A DNA stretch of 64,000 nt. Source: Camellia lanceoleosa. Its lineage: Eukaryota > Streptophyta > Magnoliopsida > Ericales > Theaceae. Below, in pieces: positions 24,413-35,885 of this stretch (positions are counted from its first letter, which is position 1; each line of letters begins with the position of its first letter). The notes under the pieces were generated by a model. That model saw nothing but the letters and a program-made list of their open reading frames with translations. It did no database searches and had not been told where the DNA came from. Location: NCBI GenBank assembly GCA_025200525.1, contig CM045763.1, positions 157,052,246 to 157,116,245 of the forward strand, in the 5' to 3' direction. The position numbers were made by a program, and so were the translations under genes.

Positions 24413-25738
24413 TGTAACGCCCTCAAAATAAACCCATAATATATAACATTAACATGCATTGATAAAAGAAAACCAATTACCATCTCATCCATCAGAGTAA
24501 TCTTATTAAAAGACATTACATGTAATAACGAAAGTAAATGCCCTACGGGCTTACACCTTTCCAAGCCAACACTTGGATACAAAAATATGAGTACTAACTC
24601 ATTTACACATTAAGCCCTAGGCTTGAGTTTACATGTAACATCAAATTAAAACAAAATAAATAACTAATCTAAACAGAGTCTTCAACTCCAAATCCATCCA
24701 AGCTAAGTCCTTGGAGGTAGCACATCACCTGAACCTGAAAATGATGTTCCCATATAGGGTGAGCCACAGCCCAGTAGAAAGATACTAAAACAAATATAAG
24801 CATTGAATAAAGCAATAGCATTCAATAGATGGTTAACACAAATATCAGTTTCACTTTCCATTATTTATTCAACCTTCCATTTTTACCAACATGGCTTAGA
24901 ACCTGGCCAGACTATGACAGTGAACTACATATCACATTAACATTTCTTCCATTAATCAACAAAACAATTGAGACTAAGGCACATATCAAAACACTTCCAT
25001 ACTTCTCATTTGATACACATTTTAGTGCTGTATCAACAATATGTAAAAACACTTCTATAAATCAATAAGCACACATAATAGTGATGCTAATGGAGTCCAT
25101 CCCCTATCTCCTCCCAAACAATATCTAGTTTAGAGGTCTATCCCCTATCTTCCCCTAAACCGTGGAGTACATCCCCTATCTCCTTCCAAACAAATGCACA
25201 TACAATGTATTAAACACTTGTCATATACAACACACAATCAATACACGTATTTTCTGTATCAATTCAACAGTCAAAATCAATGACTTAACCAATGTGATTA
25301 GTTTCAGTTTTTCCTAATCCGCATGCAATGTATACAACAATCACGGCTATCCTCCACCGATAACCCAAAACAGATATTTCTAAACAGGAAATAAATGTAT
25401 CAACTAATATAATTCCAACATTTTCATAGGTGAGTGATTAAACTAACCAACTACACCATTTAATCAATAAATTCCTCAATACCATGAATTCAACTAAATT
25501 CCCCAATTTTCCCTAAATTAATTATACAAATTAATTTATTAAAACAATTAGGGTTTTTCCCAAGATTACCAAATAACCCCCAACATATCAAAATACCAAA
25601 ACTTAGAACAAAACTTATAATATGGAGTAGGAAATCCCTACCTCGATGTAAATAACCCGAATGGAGAAGACGGAGATGACAACCCAAAGTCCAAAGTGCT
25701 CCAAATCCACAAACTCTCAGAGTAAAACGAAGCTCTCA
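24413..25738 (-). repeat. E2 5' LTR, truncated
   Basis: It matches 17031-18360 with about 17 differences, then the match stops near 25738. The missing part is the promoter side, including the CTCGAG array and TATA box. At the break, a 16-bp stretch (gatgacgacccaaagt, 25739-25754) repeats 25675-25690 with one mismatch, which suggests slippage or repair synthesis at the deletion. Confidence 0.85.
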
Positions 25739-26094
25739 GATGACGACCCAAAGTAGTGTGAAAAGATGGCCAAGCACGCATGCAATAATAAGCTAAAAGG
25801 GAGAGAGTTCTTACCCTTGATGCACAACTACAAAACAGGCACAAATCTGAGCTAAAATCACCTTTTGGAGCTCAAACAAAGTCCCAAAGAATCTCAGCTC
25901 AATGGTGGTCAAGTTTGGTTAAGGGTCTCTTTGCAAAAGTGTAGAGGATTCTAAGCTTAAGGCTCAAAACAAGAAAAGAGAGGGGCTTCTAGGGAGAGAG
26001 AGAGTTTTCAGCTCCAAAATTTCTAGAGAGAGAGGACTTTTAGTGTGAGAAGCTCCCACAATTGCCAATCCTTGCAAAAATGAGAGATATGGCT

Positions 26095-26311
26095 CAATAT
26101 ATAGCAATATATGAGCATTGGTCGAAACATCACAATTCAGAAATATCTCGGACAGTCTGGAACAACTGGAGCAAAATATCTGCAGATTCTGGGCTTTCTG
26201 GAAATTTCTGGTCGACTGACCACCTCCATTGGTCGACCGACCACTTTTTCTAGTCGACAAGGATCATTTCTGGTTGGCATATGGTCGGCATGCTCCATTT
26301 GTGGTCGGCAC
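26095..26311 (-). promoter_or_regulatory. GTCGAC/GTCGGC motif cluster and TATA-like box in A1
   Basis: Motifs of the type ggtcgac or ggtcggc occur at least six times in 26209-26311. On the minus strand they precede a TATA-like GCTATATATTG (26105-26095) by about 100 bp, and a CT-rich leader follows. The arrangement parallels A2 but with a different core motif. Confidence 0.45.
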
Positions 26312-27106
26312 ACTCCCGTAGTGGTTTGCAGCAAAAATCAGTCCTGGTCCTCGACTTGAAGCAAGCCTAACTCCTTCATCTGGATGCCTTTTCAGGTCAT
26401 TCGTGTGTGGAAATTGAAGCCTCGAAAGTAAGCTTTCCAATGGTGGCAACTTTGCATCAAAATTCCAACTGTGCTAAGAGATATCCCTCTTTTAGTGAAG
26501 GCTACTCAGTTTCGGTCCAACCGGATTGATGCCCAACTTCAACCAACCATATCTCCCCCAACTGGACTCGGCTTTAGGAGATTCTTGAGTGTAAAATGAA
26601 GCCCTGGAAGTCTTATTTCTAACAGTGGTGGCCTCATATCTGAAATCGAAGTATACAAAAGGATAGGTCTGATTTAGCGAGGGCTGCTTGACTCTCTCTT
26701 AACGGTTCATGCCCATCTTCTTCCCTAACTTGGTTTTTTTCTCTTCTCTCCTCTTTTCTTCAAATCCAAACCTCTAAACAAGATGTTTGAAACATTTTTG
26801 AAGAGTTCACCTCTCTTTCTCGCATTTCCACTTTGTCCTTGCTCTGTTTTTCGAAAAGCGCAACATTTAACAAAATGCGAGCGTCGGAACATCGCAGAAA
26901 GTTTGTTTCAAATATGTTTTGAAAGAGAGGGTTTCAAGGTCTAAAAGCTTTGGTCAAAATAGTTTTAGTCCAAAAATGAGGTGTAAGGTTGGGATTTGAC
27001 TCTCTCCTTGCCGAAGAAATTGAACCTTTGCACTGCATGCCTCATCACCAAGTAAACAATCAGTAGCGCCCAAATCTTAAGGACGGTCAAAAATGGGGTG
27101 TCTACA

Positions 27107-30100
27107 GTATGCTGTTACCACGCTAGACCTTGTACCGGCTCCATCTGTTGTGAGAGATACCTTCTTGTTTTGGAATTCAATTGCTAGTGTATTGAATACG
27201 GGTGCATCCCATTCCTTTATATCCTCTGCATTTGCATCAGTTTTGGGGTTGGAGTTGGCACGGTTAGCATCTCCTATTTGTGTAAAGTCACCTATTGGTG
27301 GTGAGGTTATCTTGAAATAGGGGTGTCGGGGTTGTGACATAGAGGTCGCCGGTCGTCGACTTCCTTTTGTATTTGTTTTGCTTAATATGACTGGTTTTGA
27401 TGTTATTTTGGGTATGGACTGGTTATCGTCATATCGGACTGTCATAGATTGCTAGCGTCAGAAGGTTACTGTGTGTACCCTAAGCGGGGATTGTTTTTAT
27501 TTCTTGGGGGACCGGGTGGATAGAGTCTTATCCCTGGTATATGATCCGCGTGGGCAGAGTGAGCTTAGTCGTCTTCTTGGCTTTCAGAGTGGTGAGTGTG
27601 ATGAGCCCCAGATTGAGTTGCCAAGAGTGGTTTGTGAGTACTCGGATGTCTTTCCTGAGGATCTTACTAGTTTACAACCTCACCAAGAGATAGAGTTCTC
27701 TATCGATTTAGCGCTTGGCACGACACCTTTCTGTGGCACCGTATCGGTTTGCACCAGCTGAGTTGAGTGAGTTGAAGATTCAACTCCAGGAATTACTAGA
27801 TAAGGGTTTTATCCGCCCTAGTTCCTCGCCTTGGGGAGCACCGGCCCTCTTTGCTAAAAAGAAAGATGGAGCTTTGAGACTTTGTATTGACTACTGGAAG
27901 TTGAACCGGGTTACAATTAACAACAAGTATCCAATGCCACATATAGATGACTTGTTTGATTAGTTAAAAGGGTCTAGCTGCTTCTCTAAGATAGACCTGA
28001 GATCGTGTATCATCAGTTGAGGGTAAGGGAAGAGGATATCCAGAAGACGGCATTCCGTACGCGGTATGGCCACTATGAGTTCCTTGTGATGCCTTTTGGG
28101 CTAACCAATGCCCCAGCTATGTTTATGGACATGATAAACTAAATCTTCCGAGAGTTCTTAGATCATTTTGTGGTCGTCTTCATGGATGATATCTTGATTT
28201 ACTCACCTTCTGAAAATTTTGAAAATATCTTGAAAGAACTTCCCATATCAGCACACCTCCTATAAACATCAAGTAATCCGTTGACAAAAATAGGGTTAGA
28301 CATAAGTCCATGCCTTGTGATATAGCCATGGATTTCCTTCCCCAAGCTTAGCTTTTCTAATCTTGCACAAGCAAGTAGAACACTTGCTAGTGTTTGAATT
28401 ACTTAGAGCCCACAAGCTATATGCTAAGTTTGGGAAATATGAGTTTTGGCTGAGAAAAGTTAAGTTCTTAGGCCATGTGGCATCTAGGGAAGGAGTGACC
28501 ATAGATTCATCCAAGACAGAGGTGGTGCAGGATTGGGCACAGCCTAAGAATGCCTTTGAGATCCGTAGTTTTCTGGGTTGGCCGGGTACTATCGGAGATT
28601 TGTGAAAGACTTCTCGAGATTAGCCTCACCTTTTACTAAGTTGATAAGGAAGGGAGTTAAATTTGTGTGGAGTGAGACTTGTGAAAAGTCATTCCAGGAA
28701 CTTAGGTTAGACTTACCACTGCTCCAGTCTTAATTATTCCGGAGAGGGGTTTGGGCTATTTAGTGTATTATGATGCCTCACGGGAAGGTTTGGGTTGTGT
28801 ATTGATGCAATGGGGTAAAGTAATAGCTTATGGCTCACGGCAGTTGAAAACCCATGAGAGGAACTACCCTACTCACGACTTAGAGTTGGCAGTAGTGATA
28901 TTTGCCTAAAAGATTTGGAGGCACTATCTTTACAGTGAGAGATTTGAAGTATTTTCTGACCACAAAAGTTTGAAGTATCTATTTACACAGAAAGACTTGA
29001 ATCTGAGACAGACGAGGTGGATGGAGTTCATAAATGATTATGATTTTGAGTTGCATTACCATCCTGGGAAGGCCAATGTCGTGGCTGATGCTTTGAGTAG
29101 GAAATCCATTAGTAGTGTGGCTTGTATCGCAATTCGGGAATGGGAGATATTGGGTGCTCTTGGGGAGTTTGACTTATACCTGGGCGAGTCTATTGAGTCT
29201 GCGGCCTTGTTTTCAGTAGTTGCACAACCTGCACTTATGAACCGAGTGTTAGAAGCGGAGAGAGGTGACCTTGAGGTAGAATCTCTTCGGCAGAAGATCT
29301 CCATTGGGAAGGTAGAGAAGGGCTTGACTGTGTATCCTGATTAGAGTGTGAGATACTGTGATCGTTTGTTTGTACCGGAGTCTTACCGAGAGGATGTACT
29401 CTGAGAGTTTCACCATTCACGCCTTACGGTGCATCCAGGAGGCACAAAGATATATCACGATCTGAGTCGTCAGTTTTGGTGGAGGGGTATGAAGAAGGAT
29501 GCAGCCGTGCGCATATCAAAGTGCCTTACTTGTCAGCAAGTGAAGGCCGAACATCAGAGACCAGCGGGTTTGTTACCACTCTTGCCTATAGCTGAGTGGA
29601 AGTAGGAGCATGTCATGATGGATTTTGTTGTGGGCCTTCCAAGGACTCAATGGGGCAGTGATGCCATTTAGGTGGTAGTTGACCGGTTGACCAAATCAAC
29701 GCATTTTATTCTATGCGCGTGAGTTATTCGGTAGACTATCTTGCCGACTTGTATATTAGGGACATAATGAGGTTGCACGGGGTCACTGTGATGATTGTTT
29801 TGGATAGAGATCCGCGCTTCACAGTTCAGTTATGGCAGAGCTTGCAAAGTGCCTTGGGTACTACATTGACCTTTAGCATTGCGTATCATCCTCAGATTGA
29901 CGGGTAGTCCGAGTGTACTATTCAGATCCTTGAGGATATGCTTCGAGGTTGTGTGCTTGATTTCAAGAGGTCGTGGGAGAGGCACTTGCCCTTAGTGGAG
30001 TTTGCCTAAAATAATAGTTTCCAATTGAGTATTAGCATGGCGCCAGTTGAGGCCTTGTATGGCTGACCTTGTAGATCCCTAGTGTGTTGGGCCGAGGTGG

Positions 30101-30648
30101 GTGATGCACCTTTGTTGGGTCCAGAGTTGGTTCGGGAAATGACTGAGAAAGTGGCACTTATCCGTAAGAGATTGGCTACAGCCTAAAGTCGCCAGAAGAG
30201 TTACGTCGACCATAGGAGGAGACCTTTGTCCTTTGAAGTGGGTGATCATGTCTTTTTAAGAATATCACCTAGGCAGGGTTTGATGAGATTTGGGAAGAGT
30301 GGGAAGTTATCCTCTCGGTTTATTGGCCCTTTTGAGATCCTTGAGCGGATTGGGGAGGTCGCCTATCTTTTGGCGTTGCCGTCATAACTTTCCAGGGTGC
30401 ATGACGTATTTCATATTAGTATGCTTCGGAAGTACGAACCGGATCCATCGCACGTGTTGGATTGGACCGACTTAGAGGTAGATGAGGATGCCTCGTATGA
30501 GGAGAAACTGGTGAGAGTCTTGGATAGGCGGGACCAAGTCTTGCAAGGCAAGACCTTTCCCTTGGTCAAAGTTCCGTGGAAACATCATAGAGTTGAGGAA
30601 GTGACTTGGGAACGTGAGTTGGAAGTTCGAGAGAAATATCCGAACTAG
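27107..30648 (+). pseudogene. pol: E1 pol: protease to chromodomain, decayed
   Basis: The E1 coding region resumes after the A1 insertion. It shows a protease whose active site has lost the Asp (LNTGASHSF), RT with [11 protein letters not shown] and FMDDILIYS, RNase H ([17 protein letters not shown]), integrase (DRDPRF, then HPQIDG-stop-SE) and a chromodomain-like tail (30397-30648). At least 15 stop codons and several frameshifts interrupt it. Most stops sit where E2 has CAG or TGG. A 157-bp foreign piece lies inside RT at 28216-28372. The natural end is TAG near 30646. Nothing functional can be made. Confidence 0.9.
28216..28372 (-). pseudogene. Captured pentatricopeptide-repeat (PPR) gene fragment
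   Basis: Within the RT of E1, just after the codons for YSPSE, about 157 bp has no counterpart in E2 or E3. On the minus strand, from 28368, one frame reads through without stops and contains [13 protein letters not shown] and [10 protein letters not shown]. These are hallmark segments of plant PLS-class PPR proteins (the GKEIHGY...HG and N-x-L-x-D-x-Y-x-x-C patterns). E1 sequence resumes with EHL-like codons at about 28373. It looks like filler DNA copied during break repair, or a captured exon piece. It is antisense to E1 and too short to function. Confidence 0.75.
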
Positions 30649-31010
30649 TTTGTTAATATTTAATTTTGTATTGAGATTTTGATCATGATAATGAAAAGTG
30701 TATGAACATTGCATATGTTATGGATATTTTGGAAACATGAATTCTATGCAAGCATTGTATATGTCTTGAGCATATGAAATATTAATGAGTGTTTTATCAC
30801 TTTTGGAAGCATTTTATATTTGATTAAACATTGTAGATGTTTTGAAGAAATTGTAAATTTCATTATAATCTGGGGCTTGTGTATCGAGTTAGTGAAAATA
30901 AATGCCCGGTAGATGGGTCATGGTATTGAGTTTTGATTTGTAATCATTTTGAGAATTGGCTAAACTTGATTTTGAAACTTAATTTGTAAATTTCGGGGAC
31001 AAAATTCTTT

Positions 31011-31023
31011 AAGAGGGAGAGGT
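31011..31023 (+). other. E1 polypurine tract
   Basis: AAGAGGGAGAGG plus one T directly precedes the 3' LTR. It matches the E2 tract with one change. Positions 30649-31010 are untranslated. Confidence 0.8.
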
Positions 31024-33030
31024 TATAGCGATCTTGGTTTTGACCAGACTCTTGTGATGTTCCGAACTCGAGTTTAATGTCTTCGTGTTGTTGTTCATCT
31101 CCTTCTTCCCTTGTATTGGTCTTTGGGTGTATTTGGAACAAATTGGTTACTTAGTTTTCAAACTTTGTGTTGCTCAGATTTTTGGTCTTCTACTCAAGCC
31201 TCCATTCTTGTGCTCAAGCAGGATATGTAAATTTTGGTCCTGCGCTAAAGCGGACTTTCTTGCGCTCGAGCGGGAGTTGCAAACCTTCAGTACTTTACAC
31301 GTCTGCAAAAGTGCTGGAGGAGTGTCTTTCACGCTCGAGCGGCGTTTCCTACGCTCGAGTGGGTGGGCGCTCGAGCGTCCTTTCTTGAGCTCAAGCGGTT
31401 GGTCTGTTGTTTGCAAAAGTTCTGGAGGTGTGTGTTCTGCGCTCCAGCAGGCCTCTTCTTGCGCTCGAGCAGAACAAAAGTTTGTGTCTGACGCTCGAGC
31501 GTCAAACTGTCCGCTCGAGCGGACTGCGCGTATATCAGATCGTAAAAAGTACTTTTTACATCACCTTTTCATATCTTTTCACCCAAAACCCAAAAGTTGA
31601 GTCTCTCTCTCTCTCTCTCTCTCTAAAACTCACCTTCTCTCTACTTTTAACCTAGATCCTTGATCTCTACACCCTTGTGCCTTCCTTAAAGAAGTAGAAC
31701 TCCTTAAGCTCTTCACTTTGATCCGAGTGGAAGTTGGTTTTGTCACTTTTGAAGTCCCATCCTTGCTTAGCTTACCTTCTCTCTTTGAGGTAGGGGCATG
31801 CTACACCTTAATATGGTTTTTAACCTAGGTATTTGTTGTTTTGTATAAATGGTGGGATTTAGGAAGATTTGTGTAAAGTTAGAGTTTGAATTCAAAATTG
31901 AAAGAGGGGTTTTCCATGTTTTTTTTACAAAATGACTGTGGGGCTTGTATATGAGACTCCCTAGTGTTTAAATGGTGAAATTTTTCCTAATTTAAGTTGG
32001 ATAACCAAATTGTATAAATATTGAAATTGTTATGGTAAATGTGAAATTGGAAGGATATGTGAATGAATGGTGTAGTTGAATTTGTTAAATCATTCACCCG
32101 TGGAAATTTGATAAATTATCTATTTAAAAGATTGTGTATCTGTGTAGAAATATCTGTTTTGGGCTATCGGTGGAGGATAGCCATGATTGTTGTAGAAATT
32201 GCATGAGGATTAGGTGAATTGAACATTGTGTCATTGAATATGATGGTATGATTGATATATTGAATATATGTTGTGGATGGACTCCATTTAAAATTAAGTT
32301 GGCTGGAGTGTCTAGGGTGAAAGTCCCGAAACCTTGTATATATGGGTGCCGGTTCCCTTAGATGAGAGTTCCGTAAAATGGAAAAATAGAAGTGTTGGAG
32401 TGATGAATGTATTGAATTGTGAACCATTGAGTTGTAGTCTCATTTTGGTTGATTAGATAATAATGAACTTGGTTAATGGATTAACCCGAAAAGAATGAAT
32501 GGAAATGGATTGAGATATGGTCATCTATATTGAATGGTTAAGGGAAGAATATAAGTTGATCATGATTATGAAGCATTTATTTGACACTTATATCTTAGTT
32601 AAACGTCATATACTGTGTTAGTTTATCTCTACTAGGCTTTGGCTCACCCTACATAGGAAAACACTTTCAGGTACTGATGACATGCCACCTCCAAGGACAT
32701 AGCTTGGGAGGATTGAGGGCTGAAAGCTCCATTTTTGTTATATTTGTGCTTAAATGTTTATTCAAGCCAAGGGCTTAACTTGTATAGAGCTTAGGACTCT
32801 TTCTTTTGTTGTAACCAAGTGATATCATGGAAAGATGTAAGCCCGTAAGGCATTTATTTTGTTATCGTTAATTTGAATTACATGCTGTAGATTCAGAATG
32901 AATGTTTATGAATGTATAATACATGTAATTCGCTTTTGTAATAGAAACTCTGATGAATGAAGTAGATCATTTTATTATGTTCATAAATCTTATGGAATAG
33001 ATTGTTATATCATGTTTTGGGGGTGTTACA
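31024..33030 (+). repeat. E1 3' LTR
   Basis: The 2007-bp LTR begins TATAGCGATC and ends GTGTTACA. Compared with the 5' LTR it has many substitutions and a deletion of about 107 bp near 32275 between two GGATGG copies, which removes the 'gagataggggatg' motifs. It also has a longer CT run (31604-31623). Confidence 0.9.
31191..31545 (+). promoter_or_regulatory. CTCGAG-type motif array (E1 3' LTR)
   Basis: Twelve sites are recognisable between 31191 and 31522; seven retain CTCGAG, often as CGCTCGAGCGG. A TATA-like cgtatatcag follows directly at about 31529. Confidence 0.6.
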
Positions 33031-33035
33031 TTTCC

Positions 33036-33380
33036 AAAATGAACTAAGAAAATTTAATTTTTCTTTCTTTTTTCTACTTGCCGAAAAATAAATAAATAAA
33101 TAAATAAAAATGTCTCTCTAATATTTTGTGTTATTCAAACCTCACTCTCTTTTTGGATTCATTTTTTATTATCTACAAGTAGAGATACATATACACATAA
33201 AATAATTCCATTTAGTAAGGAATAATAAAGAGGTCTAGTTTTAGAGAGCGGAGGATACGGGTAAGCTTCTAATTTATTGAGAGTATTGGAGCAGACAGTG
33301 AGAGAAGAAAGAAAGAAAGAGAAAGAAGTTGGGGGTCTGTAGAGAGAGAAATTGAGTTGGGTGAGGGAGAAGGGAAGAGA

Positions 33381-33411
<31 letters not shown>

Positions 33412-34164
33412 GGGATTTGGGTTTAACAAGTTTCTAAAAGGAAGTTATGGTTAAGTTTTATATACAACCTCTTAAATTGATTGTTCTACTAATTTATTAA
33501 TTTTTTGATGAGGCAAAAAATTATTGGATGTCCGTAAAGCTTTACTCCACGGCTCAGCCGTATAAAACATGAAAAATGTTAAGAATTCAAATGCTTTATT
33601 AATATTTTTATCAAATATTTTATATGAATAAAATATTTAAAAACTTTAACATTATTCATAAAACATATCTCCCATAGGCCGGTCAAAATCTTGAATCTGT
33701 CCTTGCCTTTTTTCCAGACAACTCCATCCGGTCTATATCTTAGACGGGGAGGAAACCTCATCCAAAGCAGACAAGTCAACCCCAAGTAGATTAATAGAAA
33801 CTGAAAACTACTAAAATGTTTTAATTTCCAAATTGTGCACAAATCAAAGGTTGAAATTTAAGTTGATAAACTGACCCAAATGCAAATATAAGTTCAGAAT
33901 ATAGTACAAGCACTAACCAAACACACCAGATCGGGACATCGTAAATTAACATAAAGTGATGAATTTTATTATTTAAATTAATAAAAATCAAAGCAAAACA
34001 CTATATTTGCTCTGATATCATTACATAATTTTTCTACACTAAATAAAATTATATCCAACAGAATGACACCATTTCAAATATCCGACATTATAGTCGATAG
34101 AATCATTGAACACACTCATAAGAATCCTGAAATATCATAGAACTTAGAATACAAATGTCATCAA
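33036..34164. other. Host DNA with microsatellites
   Basis: It holds an AAAT microsatellite (about 33086-33108) and a GA-rich tract (33294-33412). Positions 33950-34155 repeat 3160-3610. No gene is recognised. Confidence 0.55.
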
Positions 34165-34249
34165 TCTACTACTATTATAAAAGTGTGAAGATTGACATGT
34201 TTTCTAGTTTTTGGGTATTCCAAAAGTACCCTCTCAAACTTATTAAATT

Positions 34250-35366
34250 AAATATCAACAAAACCACAAACAACGTAGACATCTTTTCAAATTCAAACAC
34301 CTTCAAACATCAAACACCGTAAAAAAACCAATCACCTTAAAACATCACAATCTACTACCAAATACCTTGAATGTTTTGGACTCATGACTCATATCCAATT
34401 ATACTATCAAATACCTTGAATGTTTTGAACTCATGACCCATATCCCTTTATACTATCACTTTGTCAATATTTTTTTTTCCCCTTTAGTCTATGTAGAGGC
34501 TCATGGGCTTTAGGTGTTGAACCATACTATATTTGTTATTTTATAAGGTATATGCATCTCTTTTGTTTCATATATTTGTTATTTTATAAGGTATGCATCT
34601 CTTTTGTTTCATGTTTGTCTGATGATGTTGATCCTAGGTTTTAAATCTACAAGTAACTCCGCAAAATATTTTAGTGTTTCAAATTTTATGTGTTCTCTAT
34701 GTATCAAGACCATCAATGTATCCACTTGAACCATACTATATTTGTTATCACATAAAGTTTGGTTAGCTAATAATACTGTAATCTTTGAAGTAGTTGAATA
34801 AAAAATTGTTGCCAACGAATTTTTCAATGGAATTTTGGAACATTGTAACATCAAAATAGTGGTGCAGAGTATCCTCGTTGCATTCGTACTTTAATTTTAA
34901 AGATATATTTATTCCTAATATTCTTATGATTTTTTTGTGAGTGTAAAAACTATTTTTTTTTGATAAATTATCTCTTTCTTGTAAGCATGAACTTGTAGCC
35001 TTTCAGCTTGATGATAGACATCCGCCTATAGAGGTTAATTTTCCTTGCGTTCGTACTTTAATTTTAAAGATATATTCATTCCTAATATTCTTATAATTTT
35101 TCTAAGGGTGTAAAAACTATTCTTCTTTGATAAATTATCTCTTTCTTGTTTATCACTTGATAATATATTAGTTGATTAACTCTTATCTGATTGTAAAAAG
35201 ATTTTTATTTGTAAGAATTTCAGCTTTTAATGTTAAAAACACTTAAAGTTCTCATTATTACTACTCTTTGTTAAATTTTTTAATTTAAGTAAACAAACCC
35301 AAAAAAAAATAAAAAAATTCTAATTGCTCTTCTATGCAACAATAAAATTATCAAAATTGATCGTTG
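34250..35366. repeat. Diverged internal duplications in the Helitron-like body
   Basis: Positions 34250-34470 recur at about 37690-37980 (shared accttgaatgtttt and atccaattatactatc). Positions 35310-35366 recur at about 37983-38045. A separate duplication of about 100 bp joins 34880-34981 with 35047-35149 (shared gtactttaattttaaagata). No coding potential is seen. Confidence 0.6.
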
Positions 35367-35559
35367 GAAAATATAGCGATCCCGGTTTCCCTTTCTTTAA
35401 TTGTTGTATCTGGACTTAGGTTCCATGGAGTTCATTGTTGTGTATATCTTGTTTACATCCTTTACTCTTTGTATTTGAGTCTTGGGTTGTGTTGGGCAGG
35501 TTTGAAACAGGTTGGTTGAGCTTAAAAACCAAAAGTAGTTGCCCATAAATTAGCCTTCA

Positions 35560-35885
35560 CACTCGAGCGGAGTTTTTGACGCTCGAGCGGGCCTTTGTTG
35601 TGCTTCTCCACTCGAGCAGGGGTTTTGGCGCTCGAGCGGGAAAATCCATCTCCCAGTATTTCCACTGTAGTGTTGGACGCCCGAGCGGGCATTTTGACAC
35701 TCGAGTGGGAGTTTGTGTGAGACGCTCGAGCGGGGAGTTTTACGCTCGAGCGGGGACCTAGTTCTGCAAAAGTTCTGGGAGCGTGTATCCGGCGCTCGAG
35801 TGGCGATTTGGACGCTCGAGCTGGAGTCTGTGAGTGACGCTTAAGCGGGGGTTTCCACGCTCGAGCGGGGAGTCGAGTATATCAC
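35560..35885 (+). promoter_or_regulatory. CTCGAG-type motif array and TATA-like box
   Basis: Twelve motif copies, eight or nine with an intact ctcgag core, are spaced about 20-40 bp apart. The last ends at 35868, and gagtatatcactcc follows at once (35875-35888). Confidence 0.65.

Larger units (their letters stand above)
17031..25738 (-). mobile_element. E2: young Ty3/gypsy element, 5' LTR truncated
   Basis: This minus-strand element of the E1 family has a 3' LTR at 17031-18942, polypurine tract, chromodomain-like tail, integrase, RNase H, RT, protease, gag, primer-binding site and a partial 5' LTR at 24413-25738. The shared 1.3 kb of the LTRs differs at about 17 positions by my count (roughly 1.3%), so the insertion is recent relative to E1. 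Pol is nearly open. The right end lacks about 590 bp of LTR and no target duplication can be seen, so a deletion also removed adjoining A1 sequence. Confidence 0.9.
10483..27106 (-). mobile_element. A1: very long solo LTR, itself twice interrupted
   Basis: Ends are TGTAGACCGCCC (10483) and GGGGTGTCTACA (27106), flanked by gtatg (10478-10482 and 27107-27111). Removing A2 (12467-16006) and E2 (17031 to about 25738) leaves about 4.4 kb made only of LTR sequence homologous to A2, so this is a solo LTR. Minus orientation is inferred from a TATA-like box and CT-rich leader near 26.0-26.1 kb and from the TGTAGACACCCC start on that strand. It landed in E1 between a tyrosine and an alanine codon just ahead of the protease. 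Confidence 0.8.
6704..33030 (+). mobile_element. E1: decayed Ty3/gypsy element with nested insertions
   Basis: The element runs from TATAGTGATCCC (6704) to GGGGGTGTTACA (33030) and is flanked by a 5-bp duplication tttcc (6699-6703 and 33031-33035). Internal order is 5' LTR, primer-binding site, gag, two zinc knuckles, protease, RT, RNase H, integrase, chromodomain-like tail, polypurine tract and 3' LTR. The pol order and C-terminal tail fit a chromovirus; Tekay/Del-like is my inference. Sequence 10483-27106 is a later insertion just before the protease. Without it the element is about 9.7 kb. Gag and pol carry many stop codons and frameshifts, and the two LTRs differ at many positions, so this is an old, inactive copy. 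Confidence 0.9.

Noticed and set aside
17031..25738. E2 and E1 as one element rearranged by inversion
   Set aside because: Each has its own LTRs, primer site and polypurine tract, and A1 with its own target duplication separates them.
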